A stretch of DNA of 64,000 nucleotides from Flavobacterium terrigena (GTDB taxonomy: Bacteria > Bacteroidota > Bacteroidia > Flavobacteriales > Flavobacteriaceae): assembly GCF_900108955.1 (NCBI RefSeq), contig NZ_FNYA01000004.1, forward strand, positions 124,001 to 188,000. Reading direction: 5' to 3'. The position numbers were made by a program, and so were the translations under genes. This document shows, in pieces, positions 54,307-63,079 of this stretch (within the stretch, counting starts at the first letter, position 1; the number at the start of each line of letters is the position of its first letter). Below the pieces are notes generated by a model. The model was not told where the DNA came from. It saw only the letters and a list, made by a program, of their open reading frames with translations, and ran no database searches.

Positions 54307-54804
54307 ATGACAAATTTCCTAGTAATTAGAGGTACAGCAGATGGTGGTAAGACAACTACAGCTGGGCTATTATTTGAACAACTTAAACCAAAAGCATCAC
54401 AATTCAAGCTTTTCAATTGGGCTTGGAAAGAAATAGATAAATTACATTATAATTCAGAAGGTGAATTAATTGATTTTATTGCTGTTTTGGTAATTGATGG
54501 CAAGGTTATAATTATCATTAGTCAAGGTGATAAACCAAATGTTTTACAAAAGGTATTGGATTTTTTAAAAGATTTAATTTCTTTAAGTAAAATAACTGGA
54601 ATTAATATTTCTAAAATTGATATTGTAATTTGTTGTGCAAGAAGTCGAAATGTAAATGGTTCAACTTACAAAATGCTAACAAAAAGAATTAATTCAAATA
54701 ACTTATTCGATTTTTGGACTTCAAAAGATGATGATATTTCTAAAAAATTATCTTGTAAACAAAAAGTAGTTGATGAATTGGTTCAAAAAATCAAATCATT
54801 ATAA
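54307..54804 (+). CDS. P-loop NTPase-like protein
   Basis: A 165-residue protein with a Walker A motif at the very N-terminus, FLVIRGTADGGKTTTAGLLF (residues 4-23). A hydrophobic strand FIAVLVIDGKVIIIISQGD follows, and KIDIVICCARSRN may be the later strand of the fold. It resembles small AAA/kinase-like P-loop proteins, but no substrate can be named. It is transcribed away from the polymerase-like gene across the structured region, so the two may belong to one replication or maintenance module. ATG start; terminator behind. Confidence 0.65.
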   Translation: MTNFLVIRGTADGGKTTTAGLLFEQLKPKASQFKLFNWAWKEIDKLHYNSEGELIDFIAVLVIDGKVIIIISQGDKPNVLQKVLDFLKDLISLSKITGINISKIDIVICCARSRNVNGSTYKMLTKRINSNNLFDFWTSKDDDISKKLSCKQKVVDELVQKIKSL

Positions 54805-54825
54805 ATTACATTTTTAAAATTATTA

Positions 54826-54862
54826 AAATGCTATCTAAAATTTAGGCAGCATTTTTTTTTTG
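54826..54862 (+). terminator. Terminator after the P-loop gene
   Basis: AATGCTATCTA pairs with TAGGCAGCATT, allowing one mismatch and a G-U pair, and is followed by ten T. Confidence 0.8.
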
Positions 54863-54966
54863 GGAACATGACACAGCCCACCCACAGAAATTAAGGTTGT
54901 TAAGATATATTTGATAGTTGTGTTTGTAAAACAGAAATTAGTTTAAAGAAAGAGGGTGAGACTCTA

Positions 54967-55221
54967 TTATTTTGAATCGGTTTTTTTGATTCCATGAAAA
55001 AATTCTTCTAAACTTACATCAAGTACCCTACAGATTTTAATTAATGTTTTAAGTTCAAAATTAGCACCAGTTTCTAATCTCCAGTATGCTGAACGACTCA
55101 TTCCTAATGCAAATGCAATATGTTCATAATTAGAAAATCCTTTAGTTTTTCTAAGTTCTTTTAGTCTCAGAGCAATTGCTTCAAGCTCTTCAAGATTTGG
55201 TTTTTCAGTAGAATCTTTCAT
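54967..55221 (-). CDS. XRE-family regulator
   Basis: An 84-residue helix-turn-helix protein of the Cro/C1 type: ALRLKELRKTKGFSNYEHIAFALGMSRSAYWRLETGANFELKTL, then KICRVLDVSLEEFF. It stands alone and diverges from the GloVer-repeat gene. The shared gap contains a direct repeat (GTACTCTATAG / GTACACTATAA), likely its operator, so it may control itself and that gene. ATG start, normal size. Confidence 0.85.
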   Translation of the reverse strand: MKDSTEKPNLEELEAIALRLKELRKTKGFSNYEHIAFALGMSRSAYWRLETGANFELKTLIKICRVLDVSLEEFFHGIKKTDSK

Positions 55222-55253
55222 ACTCCAAATCTCAATATTTTTATTTTTCTGTG

Positions 55254-55302
55254 GTACTCTATAGTTTAGTACACTATAAAATAGAATTTTATTTTATATT
55301 TG
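55254..55302 (+). promoter_or_regulatory. Operator repeats and -7 box of the GloVer-repeat gene
   Basis: GTACTCTATAG (from 55254) and GTACACTATAA (from 55269) are 11-base direct repeats 15 bases apart; TATAGT and ACTATA within them also form an inverted repeat. TATATTTG at 55295-55302 is a consensus -7 box, 22 bases before the ATG. Binding by the divergent XRE protein is likely. Confidence 0.5.
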
Positions 55303-55323
55303 TTAAAATTTTAAAAAAGAAAA

Positions 55324-56715
55324 ATGATGAAAAAATATTTTTTAATCTTAACAATTCTAATTACTTCGTTATCAAATGCTCAATTTACCAATTTGCATAA
55401 TTTCTCAGCAGTAGGTAGTGGTGGTTATAGCTCATTGACTTTTGCAAACGGTCTTTTGTATGGAACGACAAACATAGGCGGAACAAATAATGCAGGTTAT
55501 GTTTATTCAATAAATCCAAATGGAACTGGATTTACAATACTGCATAGCTTTACGGAAACTTATAGTTTTCCATGCGGTTCGTTGTTATATGATAATGGTA
55601 TATTGTATGGAATGTCTTCCCAAGGTGATGGAATCTACAAACTAAACATAGATGGAACTGGATATACAGTTTTACATTTATTTACTTATCAAAATCCTCT
55701 TGATGGAAATAATCCGCAAGGTTCTTTAGTTATTTCAGGTAATACATTATATGGTATGACCCGAAAAGGTGGTGCCGTTTATGCTGATATATTAGGTGGT
55801 GAAGGAACAATTTTTAAAATAAATACTGATGGGAGCAACTTCAATATACTTCACAGTTTTAATTTGGGTGAGGAAAACCCATACGGTTCATTGCTTATGG
55901 ATGGTAATTTCCTGTATGGTATGACTTCCACGTATGGTTCAAATAATAATGCTGGTAAAATATTCAAAATCAATAAAGACGGAACTGGTTATACAATATT
56001 ACACAATTTCAATTATACAAATGGTTCAAAGCCAAACGGAACGCTTGTATTGGGTGGAAATACCTTATATGGGATGACTGCTTTGGGTGGAGCAACAGGT
56101 AAAGGAAATATTTTTAAAATCAATACGGACGGCACGGGATTTCAAAGTCTATTTAGTGAATTAAACGGCTCAACTAATTATACTTGGTCATATGGCTCAT
56201 TGGTGCTGGTGGGAAATGTTCTTTACGGGAAATCAAACGTAAACTTATATTCAATCAATACAGACGGAACGGGTTACCAATGGTATAATTGGAGTCAGTA
56301 TGGAACTGCTCCACAAAGTTATGATATTCAAGAAAACGGAACGCTAACTTACGATGGTAGCGCATTATATGGCGTTAATAACCGCTATGGTGGGACATTA
56401 GACAGAGGTGTTATTTATAAGTTCACGCCAGCCAATCTAAGTATTGAAACAAATAATTTATCTAACAATTCAATAAAAATCTATCCCAACCCAGCAACTG
56501 ATTGCATAACAATCGATTTTGATAATCAAATAAATGTTAGCGGTTGGAATGTTAAAATCATCAATACAATAGGACAAGAAGTGTTTAACCAAAACATAAA
56601 TCAACAACAAAATATAGTGCCATTTAATAACCTGAACGGAACTGGAATTTATTTTGTGAGAATTTACGATGACAGCAATAAATTAATCGATACCAAAAAA
56701 ATCATTTTAAAATAA
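55324..56715 (+). CDS. GloVer-repeat secreted protein with type IX sorting domain
   Basis: A 463-residue protein with a signal peptide ending SNAQ. About seven repeats run through residues 30-370, each with GTTNIGGTNNAGYVYSIN-type and GTGFTILHSF-type strands (the choice-of-anchor GloVer repeat), which fold as a propeller-like structure. Residues from about 380 form a type IX sorting domain, KIYPNPATDCITIDF to GIYFVRIYD. It is therefore a secreted or surface protein; the ligand is unknown. ATG start behind an XRE-type operator. A SHOCT-domain gene follows 6 bases after the stop. Confidence 0.85.
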   Translation: MMKKYFLILTILITSLSNAQFTNLHNFSAVGSGGYSSLTFANGLLYGTTNIGGTNNAGYVYSINPNGTGFTILHSFTETYSFPCGSLLYDNGILYGMSSQGDGIYKLNIDGTGYTVLHLFTYQNPLDGNNPQGSLVISGNTLYGMTRKGGAVYADILGGEGTIFKINTDGSNFNILHSFNLGEENPYGSLLMDGNFLYGMTSTYGSNNNAGKIFKINKDGTGYTILHNFNYTNGSKPNGTLVLGGNTLYGMTALGGATGKGNIFKINTDGTGFQSLFSELNGSTNYTWSYGSLVLVGNVLYGKSNVNLYSINTDGTGYQWYNWSQYGTAPQSYDIQENGTLTYDGSALYGVNNRYGGTLDRGVIYKFTPANLSIETNNLSNNSIKIYPNPATDCITIDFDNQINVSGWNVKIINTIGQEVFNQNINQQQNIVPFNNLNGTGIYFVRIYDDSNKLIDTKKIILK

Positions 56716-56721
56716 AATAAT

Positions 56722-57363
56722 ATGGAATCAAAACAACCAAACCCGAAAACATTCGATTTTAAAACTGGCGTGACAGTTGAAACAACCAATGACAAGGTTA
56801 CTGCAACTGCTCAGAACAGTAATAAAACGATTCAATCAACTGATTTAGACAATTTTTCCTATGCTGAACACACGGAGCAACGCATGACGTTTGTGGGTGT
56901 ATTGTCTCGTATGTTCGTTATTGGGCTATTGCTAGTAATATTGAATAAAGTACTGTTTGGTAAATTACAACTGGAATCACAAGCAATCATTATCGGTTGT
57001 ACGTTGATGGGATTAGCGTTTGTTCTATTTTTAATTACGGTGATTGATTCATTTTTAGAACTAGGTATTACTAACAACATAATAAATAATTTCTTTTCAA
57101 ATCGAGGCTATTATATAACTATAGGAAATAAAAGCGGGAACAACATCGAATTTATAACAGAACTTAACGAACTGGAATTGATAAAAGAACTTGAAACGAA
57201 AATATACGAGCTGAAGAAATCTGCTGTTAAAAATGATGCGACAGTAATACAGCCAAATAGTAATTTAGATGAACTAAAAAAATTATCTGAACTTCTAAAC
57301 GCTGGAATTATTACTCAAACCGAATTTGACCAAAAGAAAAAGCAATTATTAAAGTTGAATTAA
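56722..57363 (+). CDS. Membrane protein with SHOCT-type C-terminus
   Basis: A 213-residue protein. A soluble N-terminus precedes two membrane helices (about residues 58-75 and 88-112). The middle part, YYITIGNKSGNNIEFITELNE, then ELETKIYELKK, resembles DUF6232-type domains. The C-terminus, LDELKKLSELLNAGIITQTEFDQKKKQLL, is a SHOCT motif, a short helical hairpin found at the ends of many proteins. Function unknown. It starts 6 bases after the GloVer gene and is probably co-transcribed. Confidence 0.75.
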   Translation: MESKQPNPKTFDFKTGVTVETTNDKVTATAQNSNKTIQSTDLDNFSYAEHTEQRMTFVGVLSRMFVIGLLLVILNKVLFGKLQLESQAIIIGCTLMGLAFVLFLITVIDSFLELGITNNIINNFFSNRGYYITIGNKSGNNIEFITELNELELIKELETKIYELKKSAVKNDATVIQPNSNLDELKKLSELLNAGIITQTEFDQKKKQLLKLN

Positions 57364-57666
57364 TCGGTGCTTTTATGTACCTAAAATGTAGTTTTAATGT
57401 TCCTTTTTGTACCCCATTTGTTCTGTCAAACACACGTAAAAGTTTAAGGTTCAAACAGAAAAATACACCCCCTCTGGGGTAAAAACACCCCTTCCCCCGT
57501 GTAAATGGCAAGAAAAATTGGGAAATGCTTATTTTCAGTTATCCGCCTCATTTAGGAAACACTTACTTATGTATTATGGTGTGCATGAAGTGGCTCAAAA
57601 ATTTTCTAGGAAAAATTTTGAAATCAATTTTCGCTTTTTAGTTGATATTTATTAATAAACGGAAAA
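57364..57666. other. Non-coding region with C-rich structured segment
   Basis: No gene is seen. TTCTGT (57421) and ACAGAA (about 57455) are inverted, followed by an unusual C-rich patch (57464-57501) in which TACAC and GTGTA enclose CCCC-TCT-GGGG. Further on, AAAATTTT repeats flank CTAGG. This GC-rich patch stands out from the AT-rich surroundings. Confidence 0.5.
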
Positions 57667-57825
57667 ATGAAAATAATTATCACACTCGAACAATTAAAAA
57701 TGATACTTCAGACTGAAGACCCAAAATATCCAATCATATTCGAAGTATCGAATTTCACACCAAAAGAACTAAAGGAGTTTTCAAAATTGTTACAATCAAA
57801 AAAAGAACGAAGGCATAGCTTTTAA
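57667..57825 (+). CDS. Small hypothetical protein (52 aa)
   Basis: ATG at 57667 to TAA at 57825 encodes MKIIITLEQLKMILQTEDPK and 32 further residues, ending in KKERRHSF. Regular alternation of helix-like and hydrophobic stretches, a preceding GGAAAA, and its place in a gene gap favour a real gene. No family recognised. It lies upstream of a convergent XRE gene. Confidence 0.5.
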   Translation: MKIIITLEQLKMILQTEDPKYPIIFEVSNFTPKELKEFSKLLQSKKERRHSF

Positions 57826-57862
57826 TAAAGTTTGACTTTTATTAATTTATAATAATTTTGTA

Positions 57863-58138
57863 TTATTTGTTTTCAAGAATTTTAAGAGATTTTTCTAATA
57901 ATTCTTTTACTTGATTTACTTCAGATTGTAAAACAACTGAATTTTTTGTTGCAACAAACATTTCTCTAATATCCACATCAAGTGCTTCAGCCAACTGGAG
58001 TAATAAATTTATTGTTGGCAAATTTTTTTCCGAATTAATATTACTGATAGTCGTCATAGATACTCCAACCTTATTGGCTAATTCTTCCCTACTTATTCCT
58101 TTTTGATTCATCAATTCTTTTAGGCGTAATACTTCCAT
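57863..58138 (-). CDS. XRE-family regulator
   Basis: A 91-residue Cro/C1-type helix-turn-helix protein: EVLRLKELMNQKGISREELANKVGVSMTTISNINSEK, then LLQLAEALDVDIREMF, plus a helical tail with QVNQVKELLEKSLKIL. The frame is open to a TTG at 58159, but ATG at 58138 is the natural start just before the domain. The divergent gap to 58275 contains two copies of a perfect operator-like palindrome, so autoregulation and control of the two divergent genes are likely. Confidence 0.9.
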   Translation of the reverse strand: MEVLRLKELMNQKGISREELANKVGVSMTTISNINSEKNLPTINLLLQLAEALDVDIREMFVATKNSVVLQSEVNQVKELLEKSLKILENK

Positions 58139-58172
58139 TTTATTTTTTTTAGAATACAAATATATAAAAAAT

Positions 58173-58243
58173 AAAGTAAAGCTTTATTTTTTATTAAATT
58201 AATTAAGTATTATTTGTTTTTTAATAAAATAAAGCTTTACTTT
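58173..58243. promoter_or_regulatory. Paired operators in the XRE divergent gap
   Basis: AAAGTAAAGCTTTATTTT (58173-58190) and its exact inverse AAAATAAAGCTTTACTTT (58226-58243) are each near-palindromic around AAGCTT. They lie on the two sides of the gap, one near each divergent start, as expected for an autoregulating XRE repressor. Confidence 0.7.
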
Positions 58244-58274
58244 GTAGTGTATTAATAAAGTAATACTTGATTTT

Positions 58275-58598
58275 ATGAATGCTGCAGAATTTAAAAACGG
58301 AATTAGATTAATTAAAGAAAATTTGAAAGGGTTAACCTTACAGTTGGCAAATTCTAATGGTTATATATCTTTTAAAACTTTAAATGAATTTGGTGGTGCT
58401 ATTTTAGAAGAAGAAAAAAAAGGTTATGATTTCAGAATTAAAAAAGTTTGGACTATAGATGGAAGTGTTGGAGTTAAATCAATTAAGCATTTAGCAGAAT
58501 TATTCAAAACTAGTAATGTAACTGCAATACAATTTGAAAGCTTCTGGAATCCAAAAACAAAAGAAGAATTTATGAGAAGTTTTGGAGCTTTAGATTAA
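58275..58598 (+). CDS. Hypothetical protein under XRE-operator control
   Basis: A 107-residue protein with no recognised domain. It has an N-terminal helix FKNGIRLIKENLKGLTLQLAN and a mixed core; there is no signal or membrane segment. It is divergent from the XRE gene with an operator 32 bases upstream, and the next unknown gene starts 18 bases after its stop. The pair may form an operon switched by the XRE protein. ATG start. Confidence 0.55.
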   Translation: MNAAEFKNGIRLIKENLKGLTLQLANSNGYISFKTLNEFGGAILEEEKKGYDFRIKKVWTIDGSVGVKSIKHLAELFKTSNVTAIQFESFWNPKTKEEFMRSFGALD

Positions 58599-58615
58599 TA
58601 TTAAAATATAACAAA

Positions 58616-58927
58616 ATGGAAGATATATCAAAAACAATGGAAATAGCACAAACAATATTAGACCAAATAAAATTAGCAGACCGTTCTGCTCTTATTGCTT
58701 GGGGAGCAACAAATTTTTGTGCATTAGAAGAATCAAAAGAATTTCAAGGTGGATTGTCTTTTAAGGTTAATGGGGTAATTCATAGAGGATGGGTGAAAGT
58801 TTGTTTAAGATGGGTTGATGATTATAACATAGTATTTATTAATCGTAATCGTGAGACTGTTAAAACTTTTGAAGGAGCTTATTGTGATATGTTAGTTCCA
58901 GTTATTGATTGGATTGAAGGAAAGTAA
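58616..58927 (+). CDS. Hypothetical protein, second gene of XRE-controlled pair
   Basis: A 103-residue protein. After an N-terminal helix (MEIAQTILDQIKLADRSALIAW) it has short strands such as GGLSFKVNGV, GWVKVCLRW and YNIVFINRN, then a helical end. No family recognised by eye. Trp- and Cys-containing strands suggest a compact alpha-beta fold. It starts 18 bases after the preceding gene and shares its likely regulation. ATG start. Confidence 0.55.
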   Translation: MEDISKTMEIAQTILDQIKLADRSALIAWGATNFCALEESKEFQGGLSFKVNGVIHRGWVKVCLRWVDDYNIVFINRNRETVKTFEGAYCDMLVPVIDWIEGK

Positions 58928-59071
58928 TTTTAATTTTTGTTTTAGATTTAGACTATGGTTATTTTTTAAAACGAAAGTATAAAACTAAATCCCAACAAAA
59001 TCAGCAATAATGTTTTAAAAAAACTTGGAGTCTAAAACTAAAACAAAACTAACTACAAATATCAAAATATT

Positions 59072-59701
59072 ATGACTTACTATTTTTATTCTAGGACTTC
59101 AACCGTGCTTCAAAACAGTGCTAGGCAAATCGAATCGTTTAAATCTCACGAAGGTTTTGACCCATCAAGATTGTTTGTTGAAAGAATACAAGGTAATGTA
59201 CCTTTTATGGAAAGACCTGAAGCTGTCAAAATGTTTGATGAAATAACCAATCAATCTGAAAGATGCACAGTCGTTGTGGATTCTACCGATAGGCTCGGAA
59301 GGAATTTATTGGATATTTTAAATACCATTTCTGTATTCAAAAAAAATCAAATTAATTTAAAATCTCTTAAAGAAGGGTTTTCAACTTTTTTAGATAATGG
59401 AGAAGAAAATCCGATGGCTAATCTAGTTATTTCGGTGATGGGTAGCATCGGAGAGTTAAGTCGTAATCAAATCAAATCTAGGAGTATGGAAGGGATTAAG
59501 GTAGCTCAAGCTCTTGGAAAATTTAAAGGGCGAAAAATTGGAAGTGTTCAATCCATAGATAAAACGATTCAAAGACATGCTGATGTAGTTTTGAAAATCA
59601 AAAAAGGATTATCTGTAAGAGATATTAATACAATAACTGGAAAATCATCCACCACAATAGTCAATGTTAGAAAAATACTTTTGAATAGAGGTGAAATTTA
59701 A
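59072..59701 (+). CDS. Serine recombinase (resolvase/invertase family)
   Basis: A 209-residue serine recombinase that cuts and rejoins DNA at specific sites. The catalytic Ser is in YFYSRTST (residue 7 or 10), with the Arg-rich VVDSTDRLGRNLLDIL and the long helix ELSRNQIKSRSMEGI. The C-terminal part is a helix-turn-helix with GLSVRDINTITGKSSTTIVNVRK. Size fits the small resolvase/invertase type rather than large serine integrases. It lies at the junction between the defence segment and the second metal block, so it may be the recombinase of that segment. ATG start. Confidence 0.9.
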   Translation: MTYYFYSRTSTVLQNSARQIESFKSHEGFDPSRLFVERIQGNVPFMERPEAVKMFDEITNQSERCTVVVDSTDRLGRNLLDILNTISVFKKNQINLKSLKEGFSTFLDNGEENPMANLVISVMGSIGELSRNQIKSRSMEGIKVAQALGKFKGRKIGSVQSIDKTIQRHADVVLKIKKGLSVRDINTITGKSSTTIVNVRKILLNRGEI

Positions 59702-59769
59702 ACTTATAACTAAAAAATGAAATTTTAACATTTTAACATCATTTTAAACATAAAATAATAAGTTTTTAT

Positions 59770-59777
59770 TAGTTTTG
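59770..59777 (+). promoter_or_regulatory. -7 box before the second Cys-rich gene
   Basis: TAGTTTTG matches TAnnTTTG, 20 bases before the ATG at 59797. Confidence 0.45.
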
Positions 59778-59796
59778 TCATGTTATAATTTTTTTA

Positions 59797-60171
59797 ATGA
59801 AAAAATACCACATCATATTAGTAGTTTTTTTAAGCATATTCTTTATGCCTAATAGTACTATGGCTTGTGGTAGTGATTCAAAGCATACTTGTGAAAAAGA
59901 GGTTTCATCTACAGAGACAGAGAAAAAGTGTTGTTGTAGTAATGACAGTTCTAAAAGCAAAGATGAAAAAGGATGTAATGGTGATTGTGGTCATTCAAAA
60001 TGTGGTTGTTCTTCAACTTGTCCAGCTTCTTCAATAAGTTTTTTACCAGAAATTATTTTTAAAATTGACTTTATTCGCTATTCTTCAATAGAGAAAGTTA
60101 ATTTTTTATATACAACTCCATCAATCTCAGATGGTTTTCATTCAATTTGGCTAATACCAAAAATAGGCTAA
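59797..60171 (+). CDS. Cys-rich exported metal-binding protein
   Basis: A 124-residue protein with a signal peptide (to about residue 23, TMA). The middle is exceptionally Cys-rich (KKCCCSNDSS, GCNGDCGHSKCGCSSTC), with thirteen or so Cys, and the end is hydrophobic and aromatic (SFLPEIIFKIDF... FHSIWLIPKIG). It is a longer relative of the protein at 45858-46181 and heads the second metal block. Metal binding in the periplasm is likely from composition. ATG start with its own promoter. Confidence 0.7.
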   Translation: MKKYHIILVVFLSIFFMPNSTMACGSDSKHTCEKEVSSTETEKKCCCSNDSSKSKDEKGCNGDCGHSKCGCSSTCPASSISFLPEIIFKIDFIRYSSIEKVNFLYTTPSISDGFHSIWLIPKIG

Positions 60172-60361
60172 ATTCATTTTTTGACAGCCATTAGTGTGTC
60201 AAATTTATAGCAGTTTGCTATCGTATCAATCAGCAGTTTGTTTTCCGTTTTTAGGATAATTATTTTTAATTATTTCTAAAATAGTCAACTCAACTGTAAT
60301 TCAATTATTTTTTATCAACTTATCAAAGTAATTCACTTTGATTACTAATACATTATTTAAA

Positions 60362-61234
60362 ATGAAAAATTCATTTAAAAATATAATGTTAGCAACTTTT
60401 GTATTGCTATCTATTACAATCAATGCACAAATTAAAAATTCAAAAACTGAAACAGTTAAAATCTATGGTAACTGTGGGATGTGCGAAACTAAAATCGAAA
60501 AAGCAGGAACTATCAAAAAGGTTGCTATGGTTGATTGGAATCAAGAAACTCAAATGGCAACTTTAACTTATGATGCCACTAAAACGAATCAAGACGAAAT
60601 ACTGAAGAGAATTGCATTAGCTGGTTATGATAGCGATAAATTCCTTGCTCCTGATGATGTCTATAGCAATCTTCATGGTTGTTGTCAATATGAAAGAGTA
60701 GCCAAAGTTCCTGCTAAAGAAGAAGTGAAAACAGAAGAAACTACTGAAAATCATAATAATCATGGAAATTATACAGAAACACCAAAAACAGAAGTTCAAG
60801 AAGTCAATCAACTTAAAGTTGTTTTCGATAATTATTTTATTGTAAAAGATGCTATGATTTCTTCTGATGGTAATGTTGCTTCAATTGCTTCAAAGGAATT
60901 GTTAGTATCAATAAACAATATTAAAATGGAAAAATTAGAAATGAATGTTCATATGGTTTGGATGAAAGTTTTAAATCAAATAAAAGAAGATGCTGAGCAC
61001 ATTGCAGATACAAAAGATATTAAACATCAACGTGAGCATTTTGCAACATTATCAAAAGACATTTATGAATTAATTAAAGTAGCAAAATACAATGTACCTG
61101 TTTACTTCCAATTCTGCCCAATGTATAACGATGGTAAAGGTGCGAATTGGTTAAGTAAAGAAAATGCAGTGAAAAATCCTTACTATGGTTCAATGATGTT
61201 AACTTGTGGGAAAACGGTTGAAACTATTAAATAA
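60362..61234 (+). CDS. HMA-domain plus DUF3347 periplasmic protein
   Basis: A 290-residue exported protein. After the signal peptide comes an HMA metal-binding domain with KIYGNCGMCETKIEKAG (CxxC), a His/Asn-rich linker, then a DUF3347 domain with FDNYFIVKDAMISSD, helices and the CPMYNDGKGANWLSKE motif. DUF3347 occurs in copper-efflux components of Bacteroidota (CusB-like). The frame extends to a TTG at 60338, but ATG at 60362 fits the signal peptide. The next gene begins 6 bases after its stop, so it heads an operon. Confidence 0.85.
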   Translation: MKNSFKNIMLATFVLLSITINAQIKNSKTETVKIYGNCGMCETKIEKAGTIKKVAMVDWNQETQMATLTYDATKTNQDEILKRIALAGYDSDKFLAPDDVYSNLHGCCQYERVAKVPAKEEVKTEETTENHNNHGNYTETPKTEVQEVNQLKVVFDNYFIVKDAMISSDGNVASIASKELLVSINNIKMEKLEMNVHMVWMKVLNQIKEDAEHIADTKDIKHQREHFATLSKDIYELIKVAKYNVPVYFQFCPMYNDGKGANWLSKENAVKNPYYGSMMLTCGKTVETIK

Positions 61235-61240
61235 TCTAAA

Positions 61241-61705
61241 ATGAGAAGAATAGTTTTTGCGTTTTTTTTAATCGCTAATATAACGACTGCACAGATTAAC
61301 GATGGTGATTCAATACCATCTGTTACTTTAAAAAGTAGTAGTAATAAAGATGTAAACATTACATCTTTTAAAGGGAAATATGTACTTGTTGATTTTTGGG
61401 CATCTTGGTGTGCACCGTGCCGTTTAGGTAATAAAAAATTAGTAAAGTTACATAATGAAGTTACTTCGGATAAAATTGAAATTATAGGAATTTCAATAGA
61501 TACTGATACAAATAAATGGCTAAAAGCTATTGAAAAAGATAAAATTAAATTTACTCAACTGATAGATTCTAAAGGTTTTGATGCTGAAACAGCAGTGCTG
61601 TTTGGTGTTGATGAATTACCTTCAAAATACTTGTTTAATCAAGAAGGTATTCTAATTGCAAAAAATCCATCAGATGAAGAAATAATTAAATTAATAAAAA
61701 AGTAA
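61241..61705 (+). CDS. TlpA-like periplasmic thioredoxin
   Basis: A 154-residue thiol-disulfide oxidoreductase with a signal peptide (to about residue 18, TTAQ). The thioredoxin active site is VDFWASWCAPCRLG (CAPC), followed by the TlpA-type IIGISIDTD and the cis-Pro region DELPSKYLF. It probably keeps Cys of metal-binding partner proteins reduced. Second gene of the metal operon, 6 bases after the DUF3347 gene and 2 bases before the next. ATG start. Confidence 0.9.
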   Translation: MRRIVFAFFLIANITTAQINDGDSIPSVTLKSSSNKDVNITSFKGKYVLVDFWASWCAPCRLGNKKLVKLHNEVTSDKIEIIGISIDTDTNKWLKAIEKDKIKFTQLIDSKGFDAETAVLFGVDELPSKYLFNQEGILIAKNPSDEEIIKLIKK

Positions 61706-61707
61706 AA

Positions 61708-62205
61708 ATGAAAAAAATAAACAAAGTTTATGTTTTATTAGCATCGGTTGTTTTGATGTTTTCAATGAAAAGTAATGCGCAAATTGTAAAAGCCGAAATT
61801 AGAGCAACAGGTTTAACTTGTTCAATGTGTTCAAATGCGATAAATAAACAACTTAAAGCATTACCAGAAGTTACTAATGTAGAAACTGATTTAAATACAA
61901 ATACTTTCACAGTAACACTTAAAGAGGGGAATGAATTAAGTCCAAAAACATTTAAAGAAAAAGTAGAAAAAGCAGGTTTTTTCATTGGCTCATTAATAAT
62001 AACTGCAAAATCAGAAACCGTTAGTAAAAGTCCTTACATTATAGTTAATGATAAAAAAAATGACGCTACTGAAGTTCAATTTCAAGTAGTTGACAAAGGG
62101 TATGTAACAGAAAAAGAGTTTAAAAAATTATCTAAATCGTATAAGGATATTGCAACTTATGTGGCTAATAGCGAAGATGATTTTCACATTAAAATTTTAA
62201 ACTAA
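61708..62205 (+). CDS. HMA-domain exported protein
   Basis: A 165-residue protein with a signal peptide (to about residue 24, SNAQ). Residues about 27-95 form an HMA domain with ATGLTCSMCSNAINKQLKAL (CxxC metal site). The C-terminal part has strands and no known domain. It is a periplasmic metal chaperone candidate, probably for copper. Starts 2 bases after the TlpA gene; its stop overlaps the next ATG by one base (TAATG). Confidence 0.85.
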   Translation: MKKINKVYVLLASVVLMFSMKSNAQIVKAEIRATGLTCSMCSNAINKQLKALPEVTNVETDLNTNTFTVTLKEGNELSPKTFKEKVEKAGFFIGSLIITAKSETVSKSPYIIVNDKKNDATEVQFQVVDKGYVTEKEFKKLSKSYKDIATYVANSEDDFHIKILN

Positions 62206-63020
62206 TGAGGAAAATTCTTTTATTTTTTGTTGTAATAACTTGTCAAAATGTTTTTAGTCAGGAATTATTTGTAATTACCGACCCTGCAAGCAATGTTCCC
62301 GCAAATTCTCTTGGAGTTAATGTAATGCAGTCACTTTTTAAAGAAGAAATGAAATCGGGTTACAATTACCATTTTATGCCTGAAGTATCTTATGGATTAA
62401 ATAAAAATATAATGTTTCGTGCTTCTGCTTTTGTTAGTAATAGAAATAATGATTTGGTTACTGAAGGTGGTAGTTTTTATACAAAATATCGTTTTTATTC
62501 TGCTGATGATTTAAATAGCCATTTTAGATTAGCAGCTTATGGAAGATATAGTTTCAACAATGCAGATATCCATCAAGAACAAATAGAAATCTTAGGACAT
62601 AATTCTGGATTTGAAACAGGAATTATAGCTACAAAATTGATTAAAAAAGTTGCTATAAGTTCTTCAGTAAGTTTTGAAAAAGCATTTGATAATAAACCAA
62701 GTTATCCATTTCCTGATAATATTGGTGATAATGCTACTAATTATACACTATCTTTAGGTAAATTAATGTATCCTAAAAAGTACACCAATTACAAACAAAC
62801 AAATATTAATCTAATGGTTGAATTTGTGGGACAAACTATTAATGAAAATGGTAAATCATATTTGGATGTTATGCCTGCTGTACAATTTATTTTTAATAGT
62901 CAAGCACGTTTAGATTTTGCATACCGTCAAGAACTAATTAGTTCAATGGTACGTTCTGCACCAAATGGATTTTATTTCAACCTATATTACACTTTTTTTG
63001 ATTTAAAAAGTAAAAAATAA
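62205..63020 (+). CDS. Outer-membrane beta-barrel-like protein of the metal operon
   Basis: A 271-residue exported protein (signal peptide to about residue 18, FSQ). The mature part is rich in alternating strands with aromatic ends, such as YNYHFMPEVSYGLNKNIMFRAS, YTKYRFYSA, FRLAAYGRYSF and the terminal FYFNLYYTFF, typical of an outer-membrane barrel. No family name recognised. It is coupled to the HMA gene by a one-base overlap, so it probably acts in metal transport or sensing in the outer membrane. ATG start. Confidence 0.7.
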   Translation: MRKILLFFVVITCQNVFSQELFVITDPASNVPANSLGVNVMQSLFKEEMKSGYNYHFMPEVSYGLNKNIMFRASAFVSNRNNDLVTEGGSFYTKYRFYSADDLNSHFRLAAYGRYSFNNADIHQEQIEILGHNSGFETGIIATKLIKKVAISSSVSFEKAFDNKPSYPFPDNIGDNATNYTLSLGKLMYPKKYTNYKQTNINLMVEFVGQTINENGKSYLDVMPAVQFIFNSQARLDFAYRQELISSMVRSAPNGFYFNLYYTFFDLKSKK

Positions 63021-63079
63021 TTGTTACAATAATAGAATTTCAACAACATAAATTTAATACTAATTTAAAATTTAATAAA

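Noticed and set aside
60338-60361. TTG start for the HMA/DUF3347 gene
   Set aside because: ATG at 60362 gives a proper signal peptide, while the TTG adds eight residues before it.
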